Part shown: positions 10,938-21,927 of the stretch, piece by piece
Position numbering within the stretch: position 1 is the stretch's first letter
Layout: each line of letters begins with the position of its first letter
DNA from: Dromiciops gliroides
Taxonomy: Eukaryota; Chordata; Mammalia; Microbiotheria; Microbiotheriidae
DNA: 64,000 bases
Assembly (NCBI RefSeq): GCF_019393635.1
Contig: NC_057861.1
Location: forward strand, 542,138,211 to 542,202,210
Direction of reading: 5' to 3'
The notes under the pieces: model-generated
The model's database searches: none
Told to the model about the DNA's origin: nothing
What the model saw: the letters and a program-made list of their open reading frames with translations, nothing else
Made by a program: the position numbers and the translations under genes

Positions 10938-12453
10938 GAGATAGCACTTGAGCTGTGCTCTGAGGTAAACTAGGGATTCTACGAGGAATGAGTATGCATT
11001 CCAGGTATGGAGGGCAACCTGTGCAAAGGCATGGAGACAGGAGATAGACTATCAAGTATAAAGAAAGGCAAGAAGGCCAGCTTGTCTGGAACGTATCGTG
11101 TGTGGATTGAGGTAAAATACAGGGTGTCTCAAAAGTCTTTTTGTTGTTGTTCAGTCATTCAGTCATGTCTGACTCTTTGTGACCCTGTGGGCCATGGCAT
11201 GCTGGGTCCTTCTATTCTTCATTATCTCTTAAAGTCTGTCCAAGTCACATTCATTGTTTCCATGACACTATCTGTCCATCTCCTGCTCTGCCATTCCCTT
11301 TTCCTTTTGCCTTCAATATTTCCCAACATCTTTTTCAGTGAGTTCCATCTTTTCATTATGTGGCCAAAGTATTTAAGCTTCAGCTTCAGTATTTGTCCTT
11401 ACAGTGAACAGCCTGAATTAATTTCTTTAAGTATTGACTGATTTGATCTCCATGTGCAAGGAACCCTCAAAAGTCTCCTTTAGCCCCACAATTCAAAAGT
11501 ATGAACTCTGCAGTGCTCAGCTTTCCTTACAATCCAACTCTCACAGCCATACATTGCTACTGGAAAAGCCATAGCTTTGAATATAGGGACCTTTGTCAGT
11601 AAGGTGATGTCTCTGCTTTTAAGTATTCGATCTAAATTTGCCTTAGCTTTCCTTCCAGGGAGCAAGCATCTAATTTCAGGGCTATAGTTACCATCTGCAG
11701 TGATCTTTAGGCTCAAAAATATAAAATTTGACACTGCTTCCATTTCTTCTCCCTCTATTTGCCAGGAACTGATGGAAGCAGTTGCCAAGATCTTAGGTTT
11801 TGATTTGGGGGTTGTTATTTTTTTTTTAAGTTAAGCTTCAAGACAACTTTTATATTCTCTTCTTTCACACTCATCAAGAGGTTTCTTAACTCCTCTTCAT
11901 TTTCTGCCATCAGAGTGGTATATCATCTGCATAGCTGAGATTGTTGGTATTTCTCCTGGCAACCTTAATTCTGGCTTTTGATTCATCCAGTCTGGCATTT
12001 AGCATGTTGTATTCTGCATATAAATTAAACAAATAAGGTGGCAATACAATATACAGCCTTGTCATACTCCTTTCCCAATCTTAAACCAATCAGTTGTTTA
12101 GTTCTAACTATTGCTTCTTGGCCCACAGACAGGTTCCTCAAGAGATAAGTAATATGGTCTGGTACTCCCATCTCTTTGAAAACTTGCTGTTTTTGTTATG
12201 ATCCACACAGTCAAAGAGTTTAGTGTAGTCAATGAAGCAAAAGTAGATGTTTTTCTGGAACTTCTTTCTTTCTTCATAATCCTGTGAATATTGGCAATTT
12301 CATCTCTAGTTCTTCTGCCTCTTTGAAAATCAGCATGCTCTTCTGGTAATTATCAGTTCACATTTGCTGAGACCTAGCTTGCAGAATCTTAAGCATAACC
12401 TTGCTGATATGAAATGAGCACAATTTGAACATTCCTTGGCATTGCTTTTCTTT

Positions 12454-12922
12454 GTTGTTTGTCCTTCATTCTTTTTTTTTTTTTTTGGCAGGGCAATGGG
12501 GGTTAAGTGACTTGCCCAGGGTCACATAGCTAGTAAGTGTCAAGTGTCTGGGGCTGGATTTGAACTCAGGTACTCCTGAATCCAGGGCCAGTGCTTTAAC
12601 CACTGTGCCATCTAGCTGCCCCCCTTTGTCCTTCATTCTTGAAGAGGACCATAACATTGGGGTAGTGTCATGACTTGCACTGAATTGGATTTAAGTGAGG
12701 AAGGGCTGTGTAAGGTCACCAACCTCACTCTTTGCTCCAGAGCCAGCTGGGTCCAGTGGCAAGATATACATCAGGATGACTGAAGATGGCCCTGAATGTT
12801 TTTTAAGGCAATTGGGGTTAAGTGACTTGCCTAGGGTCACACAGCTAGTAAGTATCTGAAGTGAGATTTGGACTCAGCTCCTTCTGACTCCAGGGCCAGT
12901 GCTTTATCCACCTTGCTGCCCC
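12454..12922 (-). mobile_element. Composite SINE: tRNA head plus LINE-derived 3' body
   Basis: In sense (minus) orientation a WSINE-like head (12922-12797) runs without a break into ccagctggctctggag and tccaattcagtgcaagtcat. It ends tggtcctcttcaagaatgaa plus ggacaa (a hairpin). Target duplications attgcttttcttt (12441-12453) and attgcctttcttt (12923-12935) lie in the RTE, so the whole is one insertion. A further WSINE sits inside it. Confidence 0.75.
12473..12624 (-). mobile_element. WSINE1-like SINE inside composite SINE
   Basis: 15-bp duplications tttgtccttcattct at 12458-12472 and 12625-12639. Confidence 0.9.
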
Positions 12923-13089
12923 ATTGCCTTTCTTTAGAATTAGGATATAGGTTGATCTTTTTTTAATCCAATGGACACTGTTGAGTTTTCCAAATTTGCT
13001 GGCATATTGAGTGCAGCACTTTAACAGAATCATCTTTTATGATTTTAAATCGCTCAGCTGGGACTCTATTACCTCCACTAGCCTTATTG

Positions 13090-13249
13090 GGGTTTGTTTT
13101 TTTTTTTTTTTTAGTGAGGCAGTTGGGGTTAAGTGACTTGCCCAGGGCCACACAGCTAGTAAGTGTTAAGTGTCTGAGGCCGGATTCGAACTCAGGTACT
13201 CCTGACTCCAGGGCCGGTGCTCTATCCACTGCGCCATCTAGCTGCCCCT
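13090..13249 (-). mobile_element. WSINE1-like SINE inside RTE
   Basis: Perfect 13-bp duplications actagccttattg at 13077-13089 and 13250-13262, in the reverse-transcriptase region of the RTE. Confidence 0.9.
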
Positions 13250-14138
13250 ACTAGCCTTATTGTTAGCAATGCTTCCTAAAGCCCACTTAACTTCATTCTC
13301 CAGGATGCCTAACTTTAGATCAGTAACCACATCATGTATGTGTATTTTGTGTATTCTTGCCATCTTTTAAAAAATCCATTCTGCTTCTGTTAAGTCCCTA
13401 CTATTTCCGTCTTTTATCATGCCCATTTTTTTGTGAAACTTTCCCTTGATATTCCTACTTTTCTTGAAGAGATCTCTTGTCTTTCTCATTCTCTTGTTTT
13501 CTTCTATTTCTTTTCATTGCCTATTTAAGAAAACCTTTTAATCTCTCATTGTTATTCTCTGGGATTCTACATTCATTTGAGCATATCTTTCCCTTCCTCC
13601 TTTCCTTTTTGCTTTCCTTCTTTCCTCAGCTATTTGTAAAGCCTCATCAGACAGCCATTTTGCCTTCTCAGTTTTCTTCTTTGGAATGGTTTTTATTTGC
13701 TGTCTTGTGTACAGTATCGAAAACCCCTGTCCATAGTGCTTCAGGCACTCTATCTACCAGATCTAATCCCTTAAATCTATTCATTATTTCCACTTCATAG
13801 TGATAAGGGATGTTATTTAGGTCATACCTATATGATTTTTCCTACTTTCTTCAATTTAAGTCTGAATTTTGCAATAAGAAGCTGATGATCTGAGCCATAG
13901 TCAGCTCCAGGACTTGTTTTAACTGACTGTATAGAGCTTTCTCTACCTTTGGCTGTAAAGTATATAATCAATATGATTTCTATATTGACCATCTGGTGAT
14001 ATCCAAGTGTAGAATTGCCTTTTGGGTTGTTGAAAATGAGTGTTTGCTATTACCAGCAAGTTATCTTGACAAAACTCTATTAGTCTTTGCCTTGCTTCAT
14101 TTTGTACAACCAGGCTAAGCTTACCTGTTATTCCTATT

Positions 14139-14287
14139 TTTTTGGGGGGGGGGTAGGGTAATGAGGGTTAAGTGACTTGCCCAGGGTCACATAGCTAGTA
14201 AGGGTCAAGTGTCTGAGGTTGAATTTGAGCTCAGGTCCTCCTGAATCCAGGGCTGGTGCTTTATCCACTGCACCACCTAGCTGCCCC
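14139..14287 (-). mobile_element. WSINE1-like SINE inside RTE
   Basis: Flanked by gttattcctatt (14127) and ctattcctatt (14289), in the RTE endonuclease region. Includes a G-run at the tail side. Confidence 0.85.
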
Positions 14288-15535
14288 GCTATTCCTATTA
14301 TCTTTTGATTTCCTACTTTAGCATTCCAAATTCCAATGATGAATGTGACATCTTTTTTTTGGGGGGAGGGGGGTGTTATTTCTAGAAGATATTGTAGTTC
14401 TTCATAGAACCAATCAACTCTGGCTTCTTCAGTATGAGTATAGACTTGTGGTACTATAATGCTAAATGGTTTGCCTTGGATTCAAACATATCATTCTGCC
14501 ATTTTTTAGATTATACCCCAGTACTACTTTTCTCACCTTTTTATTGACCATGAGGGCTACTCTTATTTCTTCTAAGGGATTCTTCCCCACAGTAGTTTAT
14601 GTAGTGATCATATAGATTAAAATCAGCCATTCCTGTTCATTTAAGTACACTGCTACCCAAGATATTCATATTTGATCTTTCCATCTCCTATTTGGCCACC
14701 TCCACCTTACCTTGGCTCATAGATCTTACATTCTAGGTTCCTACACAGTATTGATCTTTACAACATCATACTTTCCTTTCACCATCAGATACACCTGTGG
14801 CTGAGGTTCCTTTTGGCTTTGGCTCAGCCGCTTCATTAGTACTGGAGCTACTTTAGTTGTCCCCCACTCTTCCCCAGTAGTGTATTGGACACCTTCTGGT
14901 CTGAGGGGCTCATGTTTTGGTGTCATCTCTTTTATCATATTAGTACTGACTGTGAGGTTTTCTCGGCAAAGATACTGGAGTGGTTTGCCATTTCCTTATT
15001 TCGTGGATCACCTTTTGTCAGAACTTTTCACTATCACCTCTCTGTCTTTGATAACCCTGTATAGCATAGCTCATAAATTCACTGAGCTACCCAATGCTCC
15101 ATCAGGAGAAGGCAGTGATGGGGGAGGGGCAGGAGAGGGTGATGAGGGGGAGCAAAAATCTTAGTGCAGTTTTAAGTTGTGAAGATGATTAATCTATTAA
15201 AGCTTAAAACTACACTGACTTTTGACACATTCTATATAATAGGGTTAGTGACATATGTTAAAGCCAGGTTGTAAATGATTTTAAATTTCAAACAGAGGAG
15301 TTTGATCCTAGAAGTAATAGGAACCAGTAGACTTTATTGATCAGTGGAATGACATAGACATCCTTTAGGACTGAATATTACTTTGATCATTGTGTATAGG
15401 AAAGAACGAATGCAGAGGGAAAAGGGAAGAACAATTACAGTAGTCCAGATAGGAAGCAATGAAGGCCTAAACTACAGTGGTCATCATATTTTTAGGAGAG
15501 AAGAAGCATGTCAAATATGTGGAGGCAGAATCAAT

Positions 15536-16500
15536 AAGACTTAACACCTCATTGGATATGGGGGGTGGGGCAGGGAGGAACATTCAAACACTGTGGTAAG
15601 CACTGAGGGTAACACAAACGAGTTCAATATGAGGTCTCTGCCTTCAAAGAGTTCATAGCCTAGGTAGGGAAACCGTGGCTGGGAATTATGATTGAGTAAA
15701 TTGTATGGTGTTTCACTGGACCAATCCCTTAACAATGTCTCACTTTCTCTAGACTGACCAAGTAGATTCTTAAGTTATCTTTCCTCAGAAAGCTGCCAAT
15801 TTTCTTTTGAACTTTAGAATGCTCTTGAGACTTGGTTTGTTTCTCTTTTTCTCTTTTTTTAAAATGTGAACTTTTCCCTTTCTGAAGAGATTTTTGGAGA
15901 GGATTTTGAATCTCCTTTCTAAGGCTAATGAGATGCTCAACTGTTTTTTCCAGCTTCTACAAAACTGCCAAGAGTTCATTATATTAACTCCACTTACTCT
16001 AACTCAGCTTACATACAGCAGTTCTTGAGTACAAATTTAGAAGTGAGTTTTTAATTTCTAATTTCAAATGACTCATCTTATTTTTATGGTTTCCTGTTAA
16101 GAGTAGGAGTGACCTCATGGGTAGCTGACCCCATCTTCAGATCAGGTTACTTAGCTATTCACATAGAGTAGAGTAGTACAAAGAACTTTTAACAGCCCCT
16201 AAGAATAAATGAATGAATTCCCTTAAATTCACTGGGAGAAAGAAGGTGGGAGTGGGGGGGGGCATGGAATGGATACAATAGTAATGTAAAACAAATAGTA
16301 TAGAACACAATAGAAGGAAAGTCAGAAAGAAGCACCGACAAGCAGGATAGTTTTGAAAGTACTTTGTAGAACTTATTATATACTTATTTTAAAAACAAGT
16401 GTTATAAAATGGAGATTAATGGTCTCACATAGGATCTTTTTTATGTTCTACTGTATCTATGGAAACTCTTTTCTAGTATTTAATTTCAGAATAAAACAAA
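15536..16500. other. No recognisable gene
   Basis: Mostly unique-looking sequence with a G-run at about 16250. Open frames at 15785-15979 (minus) and 16353-16535 (plus) show no domain. Confidence 0.35.
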
Positions 16501-16524
16501 ACAAAAAACTCAAAAAGAATAAAT

Positions 16525-16674
16525 GGGGCAGCTAGGCGGCACAGTGGATAAAGCACCGGCCCTGGATTCAGGAGTTCCTGAGTTCAAATCCGCCCTCAGA
16601 CACTTGACACTTACTAACTGTGTGACCCTGGGCAAGTCACAACCCCTATTGCCCCGCAAAAAAATAAATAAAAA
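16525..16674 (+). mobile_element. WSINE1-like SINE
   Basis: Duplications aaaaagaataaat at 16512-16524 and 16675-16687. It is followed by an L2-like 3' fragment (16688-16810, gcatttattaaacaccaact). Confidence 0.88.
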
Positions 16675-16837
16675 AAAAAGAATAAATGAATGAATAAGCA
16701 TTTATTAAACACCAACTATCTGCCAGGCACTGTACTTAGTACTGGAGATACAACTATAAAAAAAAGTGAGACATCTCTTTCCAAAAAGGAAATTACATTT
16801 GAATAGAGATGAGATAAATAGATAGACAGATAGAAAA

Positions 16838-16920
16838 TGATGGGTGATATATATATATGCTTATATATACAAATATATATGAGGTGATATGTATACTATA
16901 ATATTATGTGTGTGTGTGTA
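16838..16920. repeat. TA/GT microsatellite
   Basis: Short tatata, tgtgtgtgtgtg runs. Confidence 0.8.
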
Positions 16921-17480
16921 AAGAATTTTGGAGAAATCCCTCCAAATCTCCAAATCCCTCCAAATAATGCCATAAGACAATACCTGGAGCAGTAGAACCC
17001 ACAAAAGGACAGGGTAAGATTATTTTCCATCAAAAGATGGCTTAGAAGGTCGACAGGAGGGGTCTGATGTACTGGGGTAGGAGTGGAACCCAATCTGGAG
17101 GTTGAGCTGACACAGATCCAGCCCCAGGCAGGCTGAGCCAGAGAAAGAGACCTCTGTAGCCTCTGAATCAGCTGCAGCATCACCGTCTTCTGGAACTAAG
17201 CTCAGGGTCTGGTGAAAAGGCTGAGTGGTTGACTGGGGAGAGATTACAGGGGTCTGTGCTGGCACTGAGGTGGAACTCAATTGTTTTACCCCTGATGGGA
17301 ACCAAGAAGCAGCCTTGAGTGGCAGTGGCCCAGGTGGGAGAGGAGAGCAGGCTCACTAGAGCTATCAACCCAGAAAAACAAAAGTTTTGTTTTCTGGTTG
17401 AAGAGCAAGTAGGCTTGGGGTTATTTTCAGACCAGAGCACAGGCTAGGTGGGTGCAGAACGTGCCTCTCCTTAAACTATA
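16920..17480 (-). repeat. Unclassified interspersed element, possibly L1 5' UTR or LTR
   Basis: G/A-rich sequence unlike its AT-rich flanks. In minus orientation it carries tgagcctgctctcctctccc, cttctggaactaagctc (complement), and gaaaataatcttaccctgtc. I have an impression of a marsupial repeat consensus but cannot assign it. Three overlapping antisense open frames of 86-95 codons show no protein family. Confidence 0.4.
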
Positions 17481-17782
17481 CCACCTGGGACCTGGGACTC
17501 TGTTAGGTGAAAAGTTATTTAATACAACAATAATGTGCTGTTTATTTTAAACATTATGTTTATTTTTTCCCCATTGGTAGTGATGAATTTGCTGAGAAAA
17601 CAGCACTTTCTCACCTAGTTATCTTTGCAACGAATGGAATTTACATACAAGAAGACCAAAATAAGAGTCAAAGATGGGCCCATTCAAAAACTGAATGAAT
17701 GCTCTGATGAAACTGATGATTTACTTTATTAGCTAGGCAACCAAAAGCTGATTTGACTTTTTGTACTTTCTTTTATTTTATT

Positions 17783-17938
17783 ATTTTTTTTGTTTTGTTT
17801 TTTGGTGAGGCAATCGGGGTTAAGTGACTTGCCCAGGGTCACACAGCTAGTAAGTGCCAAGTGTTTGAGGCTGCATTTGAACTCAGGTCCTCCTGACTCC
17901 AGGGCCATTGCTCTATCCACTGTGCCACCTAGCTGCCC
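17783..17938 (-). mobile_element. WSINE1-like SINE
   Basis: Antisense copy, immediately followed by another at 17953. Confidence 0.88.
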
Positions 17939-17952
17939 TTCTTTTATTATTT

Positions 17953-18085
17953 TTTTTTTCAGGGCAATGAGGGTTAAGTGACTTGCCCAAGGTCACACAG
18001 CTGGATTTGTCCGAGGCTGGATTTGAACTCAGGTCCTCCTGATTCCAGGGCCAGTGCTTTATCTACTGCACCACCTAGCTGCTCC
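17953..18085 (-). mobile_element. WSINE1-like SINE, internally deleted
   Basis: Second antisense copy in tandem. About 15 bp of the CORE-side gtaagtgtcaagtg segment is missing near 18003. Confidence 0.85.
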
Positions 18086-18194
18086 CTTGACTTCTTAAAA
18101 AAAAAAACAAAACTGCTCTTCCCTAAATTCTATATTTTCAGGTTTGGTCTCTCACTATTTCTCTACAACCATGGTGGCAATTTGGAACTTAATA

Positions 18195-18330
18195 TATGTC
18201 AAAGAAGCAGTGAAATGGGGTGAAAGAATGCCAGACTGGGATTCTAGAGACCTCAGTTCAAGCAAGTTACTAAACCTCCCCAGGACTGTTTTCTCATTTA
18301 CAAAATGAGGGAACTGATAGTAAGATCATA
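18195..18330 (+). mobile_element. Ther/MIR CORE-SINE
   Basis: agacctcagttcaagcaagt, then ttctcatttacaaaatgagg. Confidence 0.55.
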
Positions 18331-18464
18331 GTTATAAAGTTGCAACAGACTTTGGAAGTCAGCTAGTACATTGGTTTTCAAAGTGTGATCTGGGAACAGG
18401 AGGCCTCAAGACACTTTCAGGGGGTCATTTACTCCAAAACTATTTTCACAAAAATACCAAGATA

Positions 18465-19080
18465 TTTTCATTTTTTAAAATAATAAACATTTTTGTTTAT
18501 AGTTTTGAGTTCCAATTTTTATCCCTCCTTCCCTCTCTCTCCTCCCCCCCAGGTGGTAAGCAATCAAATATGGGTTATACACATGAGATTATGTAAAACA
18601 TTACCATATTGGTCATTTTGTATAAAAAAACTTGAATAAAAGAAAAAAAGAAAAGTGAAAAATAGCATGCTTCAGTCTGTTCCATCAGTATCAGTTCTTT
18701 CTTTGGAAGTGTATAGTATGTTTCATCACTAGTCCCTTGGGATTGTCTTGAATCATATTGTTGAGAACAGTTAAGTCACTCACAGTTCTTCATCAAATAA
18801 TATTGCTGCCTCTGTGTACAATGTTCTCTTGATTCTGTGCACTTCACTATATATCAGTTCATGTAAATCTTTCCAGTTTTTTCTGAAATAATCCTGCTTG
18901 TCATTTCTTACAGCACAATAGTATTGCATCATCATCATATACCACAGCTTGTTTAGTCATTCCCCAATTGATGGGCATTCCATTGATTTCCAATTCTTGC
19001 TCACCACAAAAAGAGCTGCTATAAATATTTTTGTACAAATAGGTCTTTTTTTCTTTCAGGGAGATATTTTCATTTCTAAT
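18465..19080 (-). mobile_element. L1 3' end with ORF2 tail (antisense)
   Basis: ccaggtggtaagcaatcaaa, then gcatgcttcagtctgttcca, gatgggcattccattgattt, accacaaaaagagctgctat. The last pieces encode the L1 ORF2 C-terminus in reverse. Confidence 0.8.
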
Positions 19081-19258
19081 ATCTTAAATATCAAGAGCTG
19101 TAACAAGGGGTGTGCTGGAATCAGTTTGAACCAGAGTTGATTGTTAAATTTTCAGTGCTAGCATTTATACTTTGGAAATTGGCAATCACTACAAATTGGG
19201 ACCTGATTTATTGTTTTGTTGACTGCTTAGATGTAAGAAAGTTATAAAGAAAACTAAG

Positions 19259-19354
19259 ATTAAACTTTAAAGTGTGTTGAACATACATTCTTTTTTTTGT
19301 TTGTTAAACATTTATCATTTATTTAATCTGCTGATTAAACTTTAAAGTGTGTTG
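19259..19354. repeat. 21-bp perfect direct repeat bracketing a 54-bp insert
   Basis: attaaactttaaagtgtgtt plus g occurs at 19259-19279 and 19334-19354. The spacer contains a T8 run, so this may be a tiny retroinsert with its target duplication. Confidence 0.6.
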
Positions 19355-19369
19355 GTTCTTTTTGGGGGG

Positions 19370-19739
19370 TATAACAATTGGAATGACGCCACCTGCTGGA
19401 GAGCTACTGTAGGAAAACTCCAACATGAGGAGAAGGCGCCTGAGGGCAAGACATGTGACTTTTCTTTGGTGTCAGGAAGTGACATTTGCTTGTGGGAGGA
19501 AGAGGGGGCGAGGCTGGCACTCTTGCTGTCTTTCGTCAGGATTTTCACGGAGAGTGGAGCAGGAGAACTGTAGCTCCCTTTAATAGATAGATGAATCTAG
19601 GCCTTTCTCTCTCTCTTCATCAAATTCTTATTCTCCTTAATAAATGCTTAAAAGTCTAACTCTTGCTAAAGCTTATAATTTATTGGCAACCACTCATTAG
19701 ATATTTTAGACAGACTAGCTAGAATTTTAGCCCCTTATA
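19370..19739 (+). mobile_element. Solo LTR, family A, copy 2
   Basis: Aligns over its full length with 1800-2171, including tccttaataaatgctta and cactcattagatattttaga. It is flanked by a G6 run on each side (19364-19369 and 19740-19745). No internal sequence is present, so it is a solo fossil. Flanks differ from copy 1, so the two are separate insertions. Confidence 0.75.
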
Positions 19740-20029
19740 GGGGGGAGTTGGTTGTTAAACATTTATCAGCATACTCAGAGTTATAACTGATGAAAATAAA
19801 ATCTCTTTGGGGAGGAGGTCCTCATTTATTTTTAAGAGTGTAAAGGAGTAGATGATGTCTATATTTCCATCTCAGTTTGTGATTCCAAGACATAACTATG
19901 TTGAAAATCAAACTAAATTCAATTCCTGCCCAATCTAAAAAAATATCATGGACCTTTCCCTGGTGCTACAATTCTTCTACTTTCCTAGGTTCACAATTTT
20001 TGGGGGGGTTGGATCAAGTGAGGGTTTTT

Positions 20030-21260
20030 TCTTTTATTTAAATTTTTTAAAATTTAAAATATTATTTTTTTCCAAATTACATATAAAAACAATTCTCAAA
20101 AAAAAAAAAACAAACAAAAAAAACAATTCTCAGCATCAATTTTTAAAACTTTGTGTTCCAAATTCTCTTCCTCCCTTCCTCCTCCCCCTGGTCCCCTTAA
20201 GAATGCCAGCAATTCAATATAAGTTATACATGTATAATCATGCAAAACATTTCCATATTGGTCAGGTTGTGAAAGAAAACAGAACAAAAAAATCTTAAGA
20301 AAAAGGAACTAAAAAATATTATGCTTCAATTTGTATTCAGATACCATCACTTCTTTCTCTGGAGATGGATCACATTTTTCATTAGTCCTTCAGAGTTGTC
20401 TTGGATCATTGTATTGTTGAAAATGCTAAGTCATTCACAGCTGATCATCTTACAATATTGCTATTACTTTGTATACAGTACATTTCAGTTTTCATCAGCT
20501 CATGTAAGTCTTTCCAGGTTTTTCTGGTAGCATCCTGAGCATCATTTCTTATAGCACATTAATGTTCCATCATAATCTCATCCCACAATTTGTTTTGCCA
20601 TTCCCTAATTAATGGGCATCTCCTCAATTTTGAATTCAACTTTTTGTTTTTTATCTCTTTTTGGATACCAACCTAGTAGTGGTATTACTAGGTCAAAGAG
20701 CATGCATGGTTTTATAGCCCTTTGGCCAGTTCCAAATTGCTCTAAAGAATGTTTGAATCAGTTTACAACTTCACCAAGAGTGCATTAATGTCTCATTTTT
20801 GCCCCATATCCCCTACAACATTTGTCATTTTCCCCTGCTGTCCTATTATCCAATCCAATAGGTATGAGGTAGTACCCCAGAATTGTTTTGACTTGCATTT
20901 CTCCAATCAATAGTGAGTTAGAGGGGCAGCTAGGTGGCACAGTGGATAAAGCACTGGCCCTGGATTCAGGAAGACCTGAGTTCAAATCCGACCTCAGACA
21001 CTTGACACTTGATAGCTGTGTGACCCTGGGCAAATCACTTAACCCCTGTTGCCCCACAAAAACAAAAACAAAAACAACAATAGTGAGTTAGAGCATTTTC
21101 CCTCCTATGGCTATAGATAGCTTTGATTATTTCATCTGAAAACTTCATATCTTTTGATCATCGATCATTTGGGGAATGGCTCTTATCTTAACAAATTTGA
21201 CTCAGTTCTCTGTGTTTGAGAAATGAGACATGTCAGACAAACTTGCTTCAAATTTTTTTC
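20030..21260 (-). mobile_element. L1 3' end and ORF2 tail (antisense), older subfamily
   Basis: Runs from poly-T at 20030 through accatcacttctttctctgga, the gatgggcatctcctcaattt-like step and aggtcaaagagcatgcatgg. It then reaches cccctgctgtcctattatcc and gctttgattatttcatctga. All are in the order of reversed L1 ORF2. 20097-20128 holds an A-rich interruption. Confidence 0.75.
20933..21078 (+). mobile_element. WSINE1-like SINE inside L1
   Basis: Sense copy. Duplications caatagtgagttagag flank it (from 20918 and from 21078). Confidence 0.9.
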
Positions 21261-21736
21261 AGATACTATTGCTAACTGTATTTCTCTCCATCTTATTCCC
21301 TCCCCATGACATTTATTTTATTTTCTATCTTCTTTCACCCAGTCCCTCCTCAAAAGTGTTTTGCTTCTGACTGCCCCCTCCCCCAATCTACCTTCCCTTC
21401 TATCACTCCCCCCACCCTTATCCCCTTCCCCTCCTACTTTCCTGCAGGGTAAAATAGATTACTATACCCAATTGAGTGTGTATGTTATTCCCTCTTTGAG
21501 CCAATTCTGATGAAAGTAAGGTTCACTCACTCTCCAGCACCTCCCCTATCTTCCCCTCCAATAAGTTTTTTCTTGTTTCTTTTATGTGGGCTAAAAATTT
21601 TTAAGTAATTTAGGGTTTTTAAAATTTTTTAATTCTTTCTTCTCCTCTCTTTGCCCTCCTCTCTTCCAAAACAATACTAGATCCTGTTGCCTCCACAATC
21701 TTTTGGATTAATCCCTTTCCTTTCCTTCAATTTATA
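21261..21736. other. C/T-rich sequence, possible further L1-related repeat
   Basis: No coding frame. Phrases such as actatacccaattgagtgtg read like an interspersed repeat I cannot name. Confidence 0.35.
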
Positions 21737-21756
21737 AAGCCCCTTTCTTTTCTTTC

Positions 21757-21910
21757 TTTCTTTTTTTTTTTTTTTTGAGGCAGTTGGGGTTAAGTGACTT
21801 GCCCAGGGTCACAGAGCTAGTGAGCTTCAAGTGTCTGAGGCCAGATTTGAACTGAGGTACTCCTGAATCCAGGGCTGACGCTCTATCCACTGTGCCACCT
21901 AGCTGCCCCC
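21757..21910 (-). mobile_element. WSINE1-like SINE
   Basis: Flanked by aagcccctttcttttctt at 21737 and at 21911; the same target was then used by the next L1. Confidence 0.88.
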
Positions 21911-21927
21911 AAGCCCCTTTCTTTTCT

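Larger units (their letters stand above)
11138..15155 (-). mobile_element. RTE-clade LINE (BovB-like), near full length, broken
   Basis: Minus-strand frames decode to BovB-like ORF pieces in the right order. Near the 5' end is GVQYTTGEEWGTTKVAP (about 14850-14910). In the reverse-transcriptase region are NKASGGN and KVLHSICQQIWKTQQ (about 12967-13070). Near the C-terminus are SWQIEGEEMEAVSNFIFL and MYGCESWIVRKAEH (about 11500-11775). The 3' end is the (caa)-rich gtcatgactgaa.. terminus at 11138. The net length without nested SINEs is about 3.2 kb, the usual size for this family. Reading frames are interrupted many times. It sits inside the mariner-type MITE with an aaa(g)tctt duplication. Confidence 0.85.
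11120..15232. mobile_element. Mariner-type MITE, split by an RTE LINE
   Basis: The left end, cagggtgtctcaaaagtct from 11120, is preceded by TA (11118-11119). The right end, 15156-15232, runs cttagtgcagttttaag to cttaaaactacactgac and ttttgacacattc, followed by TA (15233-15234). The two ends are imperfect inverted repeats of about 33 bp, and the element without its insert is about 95 bp. TA duplication and the CAGGGTGTC-like terminus are Tc1/mariner hallmarks. No transposase is present. Confidence 0.7.
10475..15535. repeat. Ancient L2-like mammalian repeat hosting a nested stack
   Basis: The left part (10475-11117) runs caagcatttattaactacct, gcactgtgctaagtgcttgg, cattccaggtatggagggca. The right part (15235-15535) resumes gccaggttgtaaatg, ccagtagactttattga, tggaatgacatagac, acagtagtccagat. 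The same family recurs uninterrupted at 41765-42255 and 56150-56840, which shows that the two parts belong together. I cannot name the family with certainty. Confidence 0.6.

Noticed and set aside
10558-11055. A 165-codon minus-strand open frame, and many frames containing SDLPRVTQLVSVKCLR or GQLGGAVDKALALDSG
   Set aside because: These are translations of the WSINE1-like SINE in either orientation, recurring at dozens of sites; not host proteins.
1800-19739. The two family A LTRs as the ends of a single 18-kb provirus
   Set aside because: Flanking duplications differ and the DNA between them is ordinary intergenic repeats with no retroviral genes.
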